Counted from the first letter of the stretch, positions 9,095 through 17,134 are shown. The stretch: 17,661 nucleotides of DNA from Pseudomonadota bacterium (GCA_023411445.1 JAEYOT010000340.1:1-17661); one strand, 5' to 3'. Made by a program: numbers and translations. Notes: a model not told the origin generated them from the letters alone.

Positions 9095-10633
9095 CTACGG
9101 AGTCTGAATAGCTTTGACCAGCTCGAGGAACGCGCTGTCCTCGCCGGTCGCCGGACGCTGCGCCCGACGGAAGGCTGCCCCGCGCCCGGCGCTGAGCTCG
9201 CAATGGATGGCCGCCGTGTACTTTTTCAGCGGCTCCTCGGCGGGATGATTGCTGATCACCTCCTGACCGAGGGCGCGCAGTGTCTCCGCCATGTCGTCGC
9301 AGCCGCTGCTGGGCGCCGGCAGCTCCAGCGGTTTGGCGTCGGGACAGCAGCCAGCGCGCGCGACGGCAAAGGCTGCCATGTCGTACCAACCGATGCGCGA
9401 GAAGATTTTTTGCGCCTCGCTGGGGCCGCCCGTCTTGGGGGCGCTGGCCACGATGGCGACGCGCAGCTTGTCCGCGCCGCTGCGCGGGTCAGTCTGATCG
9501 CACACGCCGGAGAAGTCCGGCGCGGAGCCGAAGCTGTCCTTGGGGAAGTAGCCCATGACGCACGAGCTGAGCTTGTCGACCGTGCCGACGACCTTTTCGC
9601 TGTCGCCCGTGACCGGCACCTCGCCCAAGTCAATCGGCTTGTCGCTGGCGGGAGGCTCCGGTGCAGCCGTCTTCTCGACGACGACCACCTTGGGTTTGGA
9701 GCGCAGGTGATTGAAGGTCCAGCCGCCGAGCAAACCAACCACGATGCCGCCGACCGCGAGCGGCAAGATGCGGCGGAAAGCTCCGCGAGGTGGCTCCGGC
9801 GCCCGGCTGCGCGGCGGGGTCGTCGAGGCGCTGACCGGCGGACGCTGGCTGGGAGGCAGCGGGGGCGGGGAGGTGGAGTGCGGACCGGGCGCGGGCGGCT
9901 CTTCACCGGCGTGCTCCACGAACCAGCGCGCCAGCTCACGCTTGAGCGGCCTCACGTCGCGGCTGCGCGCGTCCGGATTCTTATGCAGGGCGTGCGCGAG
10001 CGCGGCGGAGAGGGAGGTGTCGGTCACGCCCGCGTCGAGTAGCTCTTGCTCGGAGCCGTAGCCGTCGCGGGGGGGCGGTTGACCCAGGAGCATGTCGTGC
10101 AGCAGAGCAGCGGCAGCCCAAGAGTCGTCCGCTTCCGTCGGCGGATCGTCTGGTCCGCGCTCCGGTGAACGGAAGCTGCCGTCGCTGCTCGGGTAGTAGC
10201 CGAGCACGGGCGGCGCGTGGCCCTCCACCTGAATCAAAATCCCGCGAGGGTGCACGAAGCCGTGGCACGCGCCAGCTTCATGCAAGCAAGACAGCGCGTC
10301 CGCGATGCGTAGCGCGTAGCGGACCGCGTCCACCGGCTCCTTCTTGCCGATGTCCTCCAGGCGCTCCGCGAGGGTGAGGCCGGGGAGGCGCTCCGCGACG
10401 CCATAGTGCTGGCCGTCCACGTCCAGCACTTCGATCAGTCGAGCCAGGTGCATGTGCTGGACGCTCTTGGCTCGCTCGACCGCGGCCGCCGCGCTGGGCG
10501 TCAGCTTGAACAGGATGACGGACGAGCTGCCGTCGACGGTACTGGCGGCGTACGTGTCCGGCGCGCCATCGACAGGAGCGTCGACGCGATACTTGGACTG
10601 AACGACCTCACCGGGGGCAACGCTGGTGGTCAC
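9095..10633 (-). CDS. Membrane-anchored Ser/Thr pseudokinase with Cys-rich periplasmic domain
   Basis: A 512-residue protein. Residues about 8-240 follow the kinase fold: a lysine candidate K43 in VILFKL, a hinge-like YGVAERLPGLTLAERL, an alphaE-like ALRIADALSCLHEAGACHG, an APE-like SPER at 156-159, and an alphaF-like DDSWAAAALLHDMLLGQPPP. The catalytic loop is degenerate: HRDLKPxN is replaced by H124-G-F-V-H-P-R-G131, so the Asp, Lys and Asn are gone, and no DFG is seen. This predicts no phosphotransfer. A Pro/Ser-rich linker (about 245-283) leads to one membrane helix (288-306) and a periplasmic region with six cysteines (C358, C378, C429, C430, C445, C478), probably disulfide-bonded. The GTG start has GGAG 4 bases upstream. 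A sensor or scaffold role is inferred; the ligand is unknown. Confidence 0.85.
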   Translation of the reverse strand: MTTSVAPGEVVQSKYRVDAPVDGAPDTYAASTVDGSSSVILFKLTPSAAAAVERAKSVQHMHLARLIEVLDVDGQHYGVAERLPGLTLAERLEDIGKKEPVDAVRYALRIADALSCLHEAGACHGFVHPRGILIQVEGHAPPVLGYYPSSDGSFRSPERGPDDPPTEADDSWAAAALLHDMLLGQPPPRDGYGSEQELLDAGVTDTSLSAALAHALHKNPDARSRDVRPLKRELARWFVEHAGEEPPAPGPHSTSPPPLPPSQRPPVSASTTPPRSRAPEPPRGAFRRILPLAVGGIVVGLLGGWTFNHLRSKPKVVVVEKTAAPEPPASDKPIDLGEVPVTGDSEKVVGTVDKLSSCVMGYFPKDSFGSAPDFSGVCDQTDPRSGADKLRVAIVASAPKTGGPSEAQKIFSRIGWYDMAAFAVARAGCCPDAKPLELPAPSSGCDDMAETLRALGQEVISNHPAEEPLKKYTAAIHCELSAGRGAAFRRAQRPATGEDSAFLELVKAIQTP

Positions 10634-10855
10634 TGAACTCCGAGCTCGAAATGGCGAGCCCGCACCTCTAACCCAAAATCTCTAGCACGGCTTCCAAGTC
10701 CGTAGATCACTGACGCAATTGGGCGTTTCGCTACAGCGTGGCTGTCCTCGCAGATCTAGGGCAGACCTAGGCAGGCCTAGCTCTCGGTTGTCTGGTCGGT
10801 CGGTCGCGGGGCCAAGTTTGCCGGCTTTGGACGCGACTGGTTACTGTCCCGGGCC
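10634..10855. promoter_or_regulatory. Divergent intergenic region with promoters for both sides
   Basis: A 222-base spacer between the minus-strand pseudokinase gene and the plus-strand DUF72 gene, so it must hold both promoters. It is less GC-rich than its surroundings in the first half (10660-10740). The clearest internal structure is the CTAG repeat array at 10750-10780. A possible plus-strand promoter is TTGCCG, 17 bases, TTACTG ending near 10845, but its -10 match is poor. The DUF72 ATG has no Shine-Dalgarno, so a short leader or leaderless transcript is possible. I do not assign exact promoter positions. Confidence 0.5.
10750..10780. repeat. Three tandem GCAGRYCTAG repeats
   Basis: GCAGATCTAG (10750-10759), GCAGACCTAG (10761-10770) and GCAGGCCTAG (10771-10780) start 11 and 10 bases apart, close to one helical turn. 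They differ only at positions 5-6 of the repeat. A fourth CTAG lies at 10682-10685. Position between divergent genes fits a binding site for a cooperative regulator. Confidence 0.6.
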
Positions 10856-11686
10856 ATGGAGCTCTTGGTCGGCACGAGCGGCTTTTCCTACCCGGAATGG
10901 CGAGGCACGTTTTATCCGGAGCGCCTGCCCGCTGAGGACATGCTGCAAAGCTACGCGGAGCGCCTGCCTACCGTCGAAATCAACAACACCTTCTACCGCA
11001 TGCCGCAGCCGAGCCTCTTGGAAGGCTGGAACGCGAAGGTGGCCGGTCAGTTTTGGTTCGCGTTGAAGGCGCCGCGCAGCATCACCCACATCGCGCGCCT
11101 GAAGGGCGCTACGGAGGCTACGGCGCAGTTCATGCGCGTGGCGGGTCTGCTCGGCTCGCGACTTGGGCCCATCCTGTTCCAGCTGCCGCCGTTCGCCAAG
11201 AAGGACACCGGAGTGCTGCGCGACTTCCTGGCGCTGCTGCCGTCCGGCACGCAAGCCGCGTTCGAGTTTCGCCACCCCTCGTGGTTCGATGACGAAGTGA
11301 CGACGCTCCTCGCCGACAAGCAAGCGGCGCTGGTAGCAGGCGATCCCGACGAGGGCGAAGCGTTGCCGCTGATCGCCACGGCGCCATTCGGCTACTTGCG
11401 CTTGCGCGCGCCGAGCTACGAGCTCTCCGGCTTGCAGAGCTGGTACGAGCGCGTGGCGGCGCAGCCGTGGCAGCGCGCGTACGTTTACCTCAAGCACGAG
11501 GTGTTCGGCCCACTTTACGCGCAAGGGCTCGTCGCGCTCTCCCGTGGTGAGACGCCGACCTTGCCGACGGCTCCGCTGCCGCCGCCGCTCGAGCGCAAAG
11601 CGCGCAAGAAGCCGGCGGCGAAGCCAGAGCCAGAGACCGCGGCTCTGCCAAAGAAAAAGGCCGCCAAGAAGGCGGCCAAGAAGTAG
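10856..11686 (+). CDS. DUF72 (YecE-like) family protein with Lys/Ala-rich tail
   Basis: A 276-residue DUF72 protein with a TIM-barrel-type fold. Family motifs are present in order: GTSGFSYPEWRGTFYP (6-21), VEINNTFYRMP (40-50), FALKAPRSITH (68-78), ILFQLPPF (106-113), AFEFRHPSW (135-143), YLRLRAP (180-186) and AYVYLKHE (208-215). The biochemical role of DUF72 is not established; some relatives are linked to nucleic-acid or Fe-S contexts, but nothing here shows that. The body ends near residue 235. The last 40 residues are a Pro/Lys/Ala extension ending in KKKAAKKAAKK, like histone H1-type tails, absent from most relatives. ATG was chosen because the GTSGFSYPEW motif begins at residue 6, as usual. 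It is monocistronic, converging on hppA. Confidence 0.9.
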   Translation: MELLVGTSGFSYPEWRGTFYPERLPAEDMLQSYAERLPTVEINNTFYRMPQPSLLEGWNAKVAGQFWFALKAPRSITHIARLKGATEATAQFMRVAGLLGSRLGPILFQLPPFAKKDTGVLRDFLALLPSGTQAAFEFRHPSWFDDEVTTLLADKQAALVAGDPDEGEALPLIATAPFGYLRLRAPSYELSGLQSWYERVAAQPWQRAYVYLKHEVFGPLYAQGLVALSRGETPTLPTAPLPPPLERKARKKPAAKPEPETAALPKKKAAKKAAKK

Positions 11687-11710
11687 CGGCGGGGCCGAAA
11701 CCCCGCCGCT
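11685..11710. terminator. Bidirectional terminator-like hairpin between converging genes
   Basis: AGCGGCGGGG-CCGAAA-CCCCGCCGCT is a perfect 10-bp G/C-rich stem with a 6-base loop. It begins inside the DUF72 stop codon and ends 7 bases before the hppA stop. No T-tract follows on either strand. A second 7-bp stem, GGCCGCC-AAGAA-GGCGGCC, lies at 11659-11677 within the DUF72 tail coding sequence. Placement between convergent genes supports a terminator for both. Confidence 0.7.
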
Positions 11711-11717
11711 CGGCTCA

Positions 11718-14192
11718 TCACTGCGCGGCGGAAGGCGCAGCGGACGCTTGCGGCTGCCCTTCGACGCCGGTGATGCGCATGCCGTAGAACGAGCGCCACA
11801 CGAAGAACAGCATGAGCAGGCCGAACACTACCGAGAGGCCGACGAGCAGCCCATCGTTGCCAGAGGCCTTGAGGCTGACCGCGAGCTCGACCGCGAGCAG
11901 ACCGAACAAGGTGGCAAACTTGATGATGGGGTTCATGGCCACCGACGACGTATCCTTGAACGGATCGCCCACGGTGTCGCCCACGACCGAAGCGGCGTGG
12001 AGCTCCGAGCCCTTCTCCTTCAGCTCGACCTCGACCACCTTCTTGGCGTTGTCCCAGGCTCCGCCAGCGTTGGCCAAGAACAGCGCCTGAAACAGGCCGA
12101 ACAACGCCAAGCCGATCAGGTAGCCGATGAACAAGAACGGATCCAAGCAGGCGAACGCCAGGGTGCCGAAGAAGATGGTCAAGAAGATGTTGACCATGCC
12201 CTTCTGTGCGTACTGCGTGCAGATCTGCACCACGCGCTTGCTGTCTTCGATCGAGGCCTTGGTGGCGCCTTCCAGCTTCATGTTGCGCTTGATGAACTCC
12301 ACGGCGCGGTAGGCGCCGGCCACCACCGCCTGCGTGGAGGCGCCGGTGAACCAGAAGATCACGGCGCCGCCCATGATCATCCCGAACAAGAACGGCGGGT
12401 GCAGGATCGACAGCATCTCGAGGTTGGCTCGCAGGCCATCGGTGAGCAAGACGACGATCGAGAAGATCATGGTGGTGGCGCCCACCACGGCGGTGCCGAT
12501 CAACACTGGCTTGGCCGTAGCCTTGAAGGTGTTGCCGGCGCCGTCGTTCTCTTCCAGCAGGTGCTTGGCCTTCTCGAAGTCCACCTTGAAGCCGTTGGCC
12601 TTCTCGATCTCGGCGACCGCCTCCGGCAGCTCCGTGATGGTGGAGAGCTCGAACACCGACTGCGCGTTGTCCGTCACAGGGCCGTAGGAATCCACCGCGA
12701 TCGTGACTGGTCCCATGCCCAAGAAGCCGAACGCCACCAGGCCGAAGGCGAACACGGCCGGTGCCAGCATCAGCGCCGCCAGCCCTTCACCGCTGAAGTA
12801 GTAGGCGATGCCCATCAGGATGGTGACGACGACGCCCATCCAGAAGCTGCTGAAATTGCCGGCGGTGAGGCCCGAGAGCACGTTGAGCGAAGGCCCGCCT
12901 TCGCGCGAGGACGTGACGACCTCTGCCACGTGGCCAGAGGTGGTCGAGGTGAACACCTTGATCAGCTCTGGGATGATGGCGCCCGCCAGCGTGCCGCAGC
13001 TGATGATGGCCGACAGCTTCCACCACAGGCTGCCGTCGCCCAGGTCACCGATCAGCAGGTTGGACACCACGAAGGTGAGCACGAGCGAGGCGAGCGACGT
13101 GATCCACACGAGCCAAGTGAGCGGCGACTCGAAGTTCACCTTCGCTGCCTTCGAGATCACGCTCTTCTGAATGCCCTCGTTGATCCAGTAAGAGACCAGG
13201 CTGACCACGACCATCACGATGCGCATCGCGAAGATCCAAACCAAGAGCTGCACCTGGACGGCGGGATCCTTCACCGCCAGCACGATGAACGAGATCAGCG
13301 CCACGCCGGTCACGCCGTAAGTCTCGAAGCCGTCGGCGCTGGGGCCGACGGAATCACCCGCGTTGTCGCCCACGCAGTCGGCGATCACGCCGGGGTTGCG
13401 CGCATCGTCTTCCTTCACCTTGAAGACGATTTTCATCAAATCCGAGCCGATATCGGCGATCTTGGTGAAGATGCCGCCGGCGATGCGCAAGGCCGAAGCC
13501 CCCAGCGACTCGCCGATGGCGAAGCCGATGAAGCACGCTCCGGCGTACTCTCCCGGGATGAACAGCAGGATGGCGAGCATCAGCACCAGCTCCACGCTGA
13601 TCAGCAGCATGCCGATGCTCATGCCGGCCTTGAGCGGGATGGCGTAAACCGGGTAAGGCTTGCCTTCCAAGCTGGCGAAGGCGGTGCGCGAGTTGGCGTA
13701 CGTGTTGATGCGGATGCCGAACCAGGCCACGCCGTAGCTGCCGGCGATGCCGATCAAGCTGAAGGCCAGGATCATGAGCACGCGCCCGGCGCCCATCTCC
13801 TGCAGCACCCCGAAGTACAGGATGATGATGGCGCCGATCAGCACCTCCAGCATCAGGATGAACTTGCCCTGCTGGAACAGGTACGTCTTGCACGTCTCCC
13901 AGATGATCTGGGACACCTCCGCCATGGAGCGGTGCGTCGGCAGGTTCTTGATCTGGTTCAGCGTCACGACGCCGAACAGGACGCCCAGCGCCGAGACGAC
14001 CAGGCCGGCCATCAACAGCGTGTGACCGTCCGTCCCGAGCACTTGGACGCTGCTCAGGTCCGGCAAGACCAGGTTGGCTTCACCGCCCTTGTGGGGCGCG
14101 GCGTGCGCGGCTCTCGGCGTGAGAGCGGCCGCGACCGCGGCGACCAGTGAAAGCACGAAGCACGCGACGGAGGGTCCTGAGCGACGATCCAA
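11718..14192 (-). CDS. hppA: Membrane-bound ion-pumping pyrophosphatase, K+-independent type
   Basis: An 824-residue integral membrane pyrophosphatase that couples PPi hydrolysis to H+ or Na+ export. About 16 helices are expected. Substrate motifs are GGIFTKIADIGSDL (239-252), E261-D-D-A-R-N (261-266), ADCVGDNAGD (271-280), NAGGAWDNAKK (708-718) and GDTVGDPFKDT (738-748). A gate glutamate candidate is E290 in GFETY. K557 in GNTFKA sits where K+-independent enzymes carry lysine in place of bound K+. Unusual points: ADC rather than ADN, SVGPSADGF rather than CAGMxADLF, SSVA rather than SGPS after KDT, A560 three residues after K557, and a length above the usual 660-770. The N-terminus looks like a cleavable signal peptide (about 1-31, AAHA). 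The TTG start is supported by GAGGAG 8 bases upstream. Pump specificity cannot be read from this alone. Confidence 0.95.
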   Translation of the reverse strand: MDRRSGPSVACFVLSLVAAVAAALTPRAAHAAPHKGGEANLVLPDLSSVQVLGTDGHTLLMAGLVVSALGVLFGVVTLNQIKNLPTHRSMAEVSQIIWETCKTYLFQQGKFILMLEVLIGAIIILYFGVLQEMGAGRVLMILAFSLIGIAGSYGVAWFGIRINTYANSRTAFASLEGKPYPVYAIPLKAGMSIGMLLISVELVLMLAILLFIPGEYAGACFIGFAIGESLGASALRIAGGIFTKIADIGSDLMKIVFKVKEDDARNPGVIADCVGDNAGDSVGPSADGFETYGVTGVALISFIVLAVKDPAVQVQLLVWIFAMRIVMVVVSLVSYWINEGIQKSVISKAAKVNFESPLTWLVWITSLASLVLTFVVSNLLIGDLGDGSLWWKLSAIISCGTLAGAIIPELIKVFTSTTSGHVAEVVTSSREGGPSLNVLSGLTAGNFSSFWMGVVVTILMGIAYYFSGEGLAALMLAPAVFAFGLVAFGFLGMGPVTIAVDSYGPVTDNAQSVFELSTITELPEAVAEIEKANGFKVDFEKAKHLLEENDGAGNTFKATAKPVLIGTAVVGATTMIFSIVVLLTDGLRANLEMLSILHPPFLFGMIMGGAVIFWFTGASTQAVVAGAYRAVEFIKRNMKLEGATKASIEDSKRVVQICTQYAQKGMVNIFLTIFFGTLAFACLDPFLFIGYLIGLALFGLFQALFLANAGGAWDNAKKVVEVELKEKGSELHAASVVGDTVGDPFKDTSSVAMNPIIKFATLFGLLAVELAVSLKASGNDGLLVGLSVVFGLLMLFFVWRSFYGMRITGVEGQPQASAAPSAAQ

Positions 14193-14341
14193 GATGCTAG
14201 CTCCTCGAATGAAGGCGGGGGTTCCCTACCCCGCACACACGCCGTTTACGGCGCGGGGGGACTGCTAGCACGGGGGTGAACGGGTGCTCAAGCAAACGGG
14301 ATTTTGCTCGAGATCCGTGCACTTCGGATCGGAAGGCGCGC
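14193..14341 (-). promoter_or_regulatory. Structured leader/intergenic region upstream of hppA
   Basis: A 149-base gap with several stems. At 14287-14312 a 10-bp stem with a 6-base loop pairs fully only in minus-strand RNA, where CTCGAGCAAA meets TTTGCTTGAG through one G-U wobble. At 14312-14330 there is GATCCG/CGGATC. At 14240-14253 there is CGCCGT-TT-ACGGCG, and at 14215-14234 GCGGGG/CCCCGC. The first could end the upstream small gene's transcript; the last two would lie in the hppA leader if its promoter is upstream of them. TGCTAGC occurs twice, at 14195-14201 and 14263-14269. I cannot place a promoter with confidence. Confidence 0.45.
14201..14206 (-). promoter_or_regulatory. Shine-Dalgarno fixing the TTG start of hppA
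   Basis: GAGGAG on the minus strand, 8 bases before TTG at 14192-14190. It partly overlaps a GCTAGC palindrome (14196-14201). No in-frame ATG or GTG lies nearby upstream, so this decides the start. Confidence 0.65.
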
Positions 14342-14566
14342 TCAGAGCCGGAGCTGCGGACCGTCGCGCTCTGCCCGCTCTTCTTGCGTCAGCACGGAGA
14401 AGACCATGACGGCGCCCAGCACCGGGAGCAGCCAAATCAGCTTGGCCTGATTCAGCTTCTGCGAGCGCTCGAAGACACGGGTGCGCCAGACCCGGTAGGT
14501 GACCCACGCCTGGAAACCCAGCGCGATGACGAGAGTGATAACTGGGAACAGGTCGTGCGACGTCAT
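14342..14566 (-). CDS. Small two-helix membrane protein
   Basis: A 74-residue protein from ATG at 14566. Two hydrophobic helices, about 6-22 (LFPVITLVIALGFQAWV) and 42-59 (KLIWLLPVLGAVMVFSVL), are joined by a basic loop (YRVWRTRVFERSQK), followed by an acidic/basic tail. The second helix, with its IWLLPVLGA pattern, recalls the short membrane module found at the N-terminus of phospholipase-D-like proteins (PLDc_N), which also occurs alone; this is a weak resemblance. A longer reading from GTG at 14683 would add a Pro/Arg-rich stretch unlike a membrane protein start, so the shorter form is preferred, although neither has a good Shine-Dalgarno. It lies between mutS2 and hppA, 123 bases after mutS2. 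Function unknown. Confidence 0.55.
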   Translation of the reverse strand: MTSHDLFPVITLVIALGFQAWVTYRVWRTRVFERSQKLNQAKLIWLLPVLGAVMVFSVLTQEERAERDGPQLRL

Positions 14567-14689
14567 TTCGGAGCTTGGAGGGTAATGCCCCGGGGCGCCT
14601 TGGCAAGGGGGGCGGCGGGCGATTCGCCAAAGAGTAGACGGCTTAAAGGGACGCTGGAACGCTCTCGCGGGATAAAACGTCACGAGCGC

Positions 14690-17110
14690 TCAGCTTCGTA
14701 GCCAAAAGATGGTGAAGGCATCGCCCCCCGAGTCCGCGTCCGCGGGGCCCGAGTCGGCGACGTAGCTGGACGCCTGCAGGTGGGAGCGCACCGCGAGCTT
14801 CAAGGCGCCAGTGCCGTGCCCATGCAGGACGAAGCCGGCCGGCTCCCCGGCGCTGAGCAGGCGATCCAAGAAGGCGTCGACCCGGTCGAGCGCCGCATCC
14901 ACCCGCTCGCCGCGCAAGTCCAGCGTGTTGCTGCCGGTCCGGACCGCGGACGGTCGGGAGCTGAGGGCGAGGCTGCGCTTGGGCAGAGGGGCCTGGGCTC
15001 GCGCGCGCTTGGGGGCGCTGGCGGGCTCGAGATCCTCCGCCCGCAGCACCAGCTTGATCGAGCCGACCTGCACCCTGACCTTGTCGTCGCTCACGTCGAG
15101 CACGGTGGCGAGTAGGCCCGAAGACTTCACCCTCACGGTCTCGCCGCTTTGGTAGCTGATACTCGGCGTCTCCGCCGCGCGAGCCGGTGCGCGCTCGCGC
15201 TCCGGCAAGAGCGAGCCACCGAGCGAGACGTGCTGCGCGGCACGGCTCAAGTCGCGCTCGATGCTGCGCAGGGCTTTGGGATCGGTCCCCTCGCGCTTCA
15301 GGCGCTCACGCGCGGCCAGCAGCTCGGCGCGGATCTTGGATACGTTGGCGCGCAGCGCGAGCGTGTCGCGCGACAGCTCGGCTTCGAGCTCGGCGCGCGC
15401 GGCGTCGTGCTCGCGCGTCACCTGCTCGCGCAGCTCACGCAGCTCGTCGGCTTCACGCGCGAGCCGGGCGCGCTCCGCCTCCAAGGCCTGGCGCTCGCGC
15501 TCCAGGCGCTCCACGGCGCGCTCGCGCCCGCGCGATTGCTCCGGCAGGAGCTGCTGCGCGCGCGCCACGACCTGTGCTGGCAAGCCGTGGCGAGTGGCGA
15601 CGGTGAGCGCGCTGGAGGCGCCGGGGACGCCCATGGTCAGCCGGAATGTCGGCGCCATGCGCTGGAAGTCGTAGCTGACCGAGGCGTTGTGCAGGTGCTC
15701 GGCGTGGGCGGCGAGCTCCTTGAGCTTCTCGTAGTGGGTCGTGACGCCCACGGCGGCGCCGCGCGCGGTGAGCGCCTCCAACACGGCCGCGGCGAGCGCG
15801 GCGCCTTCTTCCGGATCCGTGCCCGAGGCGAGCTCGTCGAGTAGCAGCAGGCTGCCGGCGTCGGCGTGCTCCAGCAGGTGGCAGAGCCGCTGCACGTGCG
15901 CGCTGAAGGTGGAAAGGCTCTTGGCGATGCTCTGCTCGTCGCCGATGTCCGCCAGCACGGTGTGAAACCAGCCGACGCTCGACTCCTCCGCCAACGGCAA
16001 GGGAATGCCGGCTCGAGCCATCCAGGCGACGAGACCCAGCGTCTTCAGCGCCACCGTCTTACCGCCTGCGTTGGGACCGGAGATCACCAGCGCGCGGCCT
16101 CGTTCGACCGCGATGTCGTTGGCCACCACGGGGTGCGGGCCGAGCGCTAGCAGCGGGTGACGCGCCGCTCGCAGCTCGAGCCGCGCGTCGTCGTGCAGCT
16201 CGAGCACCACGGCTCTCGTCTGGCGGGCGAACCGGCACAGCGCCGACAACACGTCCGCCTGCTCACAGGCGCGCTGCGCGCCCTGCACCGCCTCGGCGTC
16301 GCTCGCCAGGTAGCCGGACAGCTGGGTCAGCACCTTGGCGGCTTCGCGCAGCGCCTCGGCCTCCTGCAAGCGCAGCTGGTTGCCGAGCCCGGTCAGCTGC
16401 TCCGGCTCCACGAACAGGGTGGCGCCCGAGCCGCTGGAGCCCAGCACGATGCCGGGCACGCGCAGGTGCGCGTCGGCGCGGACGGGCAAGACATAGCGCC
16501 CCTCGCGCTCGGTGTAGTAGTCCCCCTGCACCACGTCGGCGTGGCGCTCGATCAGCTGGCCGAGCTTGCGCTTCAGCTCCTCGCGCAGCTCACGGGCGCG
16601 CTTGCGAGCGCGAGCCAGCTCGGGTGACGCGCGATCCGCGACGGTGCCGTCGGGCTCCAGCGCGTGGGTCAAGTCCTCCTCCAAGCCGGCTAGCTCGGCG
16701 GGTGAGTCGATGGTGGCGCTCACGGCCGGGTGCTGAGCGCGCTGGCCGCGCGCGAAGACGCGCAGCTTGCCGGCCAGCTCCAAGAGCTCGCGCACCTGCC
16801 ACAGCTCCTCGGCGCTGGCCACGCCGCCGCGGCTCGCTCGCGCGAGCGCGTCGCTCACGTCCGGGAACGCTCGCGCGGTGGGCCAGAGCCCGAGGCGATC
16901 TAGATCGAGCGCCTCGCGCAGCACCTGATTGCGTTCGCGCGCTTGCTCGGGCTCGCTCGCGGGGTGTAGCGAGCGCGCACGGGCGCTGCCCGGAGCGCTG
17001 GTGCACATACCGGCGATGGCGTCGAGCAGGGCAGACCACTCCAGCGACGCGCGCGTCTCGGCGTCCAGCTCCGAGCCAGCGGCTCGCGATTCGTTCGGCG
17101 CGTCGCTCAC
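14690..17110 (-). CDS. mutS2: MutS2 family ATPase/endonuclease
   Basis: An 806-residue MutS2, near the usual length of about 780. Order: N-terminal helical core (about 15-330, with the family block REGRYVLPV at 202-210 and GSSGSGATLFVEP at 224-236), ATPase with Walker A GPNAGGKT (345-352), the STFSAH signature (400-405), Walker B LLLLDELASGTDP (421-433) and THY (458-460), an Arg/Glu-rich coiled coil (about 525-620), a KOW/SH3-like segment (about 653-695), a basic linker, and a C-terminal Smr domain with LDLRG (730-734) and HGHGTGALK (763-771). The Smr motifs are intact, so nuclease activity is plausible. MutS2 is linked to suppression of recombination and to rescue of collided ribosomes; which applies here is not visible. 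The GTG start follows an in-frame TGA 24 bases upstream and has no strong Shine-Dalgarno, suggesting coupling to the gene before it. Confidence 0.96.
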   Translation of the reverse strand: MSDAPNESRAAGSELDAETRASLEWSALLDAIAGMCTSAPGSARARSLHPASEPEQARERNQVLREALDLDRLGLWPTARAFPDVSDALARASRGGVASAEELWQVRELLELAGKLRVFARGQRAQHPAVSATIDSPAELAGLEEDLTHALEPDGTVADRASPELARARKRARELREELKRKLGQLIERHADVVQGDYYTEREGRYVLPVRADAHLRVPGIVLGSSGSGATLFVEPEQLTGLGNQLRLQEAEALREAAKVLTQLSGYLASDAEAVQGAQRACEQADVLSALCRFARQTRAVVLELHDDARLELRAARHPLLALGPHPVVANDIAVERGRALVISGPNAGGKTVALKTLGLVAWMARAGIPLPLAEESSVGWFHTVLADIGDEQSIAKSLSTFSAHVQRLCHLLEHADAGSLLLLDELASGTDPEEGAALAAAVLEALTARGAAVGVTTHYEKLKELAAHAEHLHNASVSYDFQRMAPTFRLTMGVPGASSALTVATRHGLPAQVVARAQQLLPEQSRGRERAVERLERERQALEAERARLAREADELRELREQVTREHDAARAELEAELSRDTLALRANVSKIRAELLAARERLKREGTDPKALRSIERDLSRAAQHVSLGGSLLPERERAPARAAETPSISYQSGETVRVKSSGLLATVLDVSDDKVRVQVGSIKLVLRAEDLEPASAPKRARAQAPLPKRSLALSSRPSAVRTGSNTLDLRGERVDAALDRVDAFLDRLLSAGEPAGFVLHGHGTGALKLAVRSHLQASSYVADSGPADADSGGDAFTIFWLRS

Positions 17111-17134
17111 GCGGCGCTCGATAGCACCGAACGC

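Noticed and set aside
8906..10042. A 378-codon plus-strand open frame antisense to the pseudokinase gene
   Set aside because: It has no domain pattern; the minus strand shows a coherent kinase fold, membrane helix and Cys-rich domain.
10690..10710. A sigma-54-like element (GG then GC) upstream of the pseudokinase gene
   Set aside because: The spacing between GG and GC is 7 bases rather than the required 10.
11544..14150. An 868-codon plus-strand open frame antisense to hppA
   Set aside because: It is rich in His, Asp, Gln and Arg with no domain or membrane logic and overlaps the end of DUF72. High GC removes stops from this frame. The opposite strand encodes an unmistakable pyrophosphatase.
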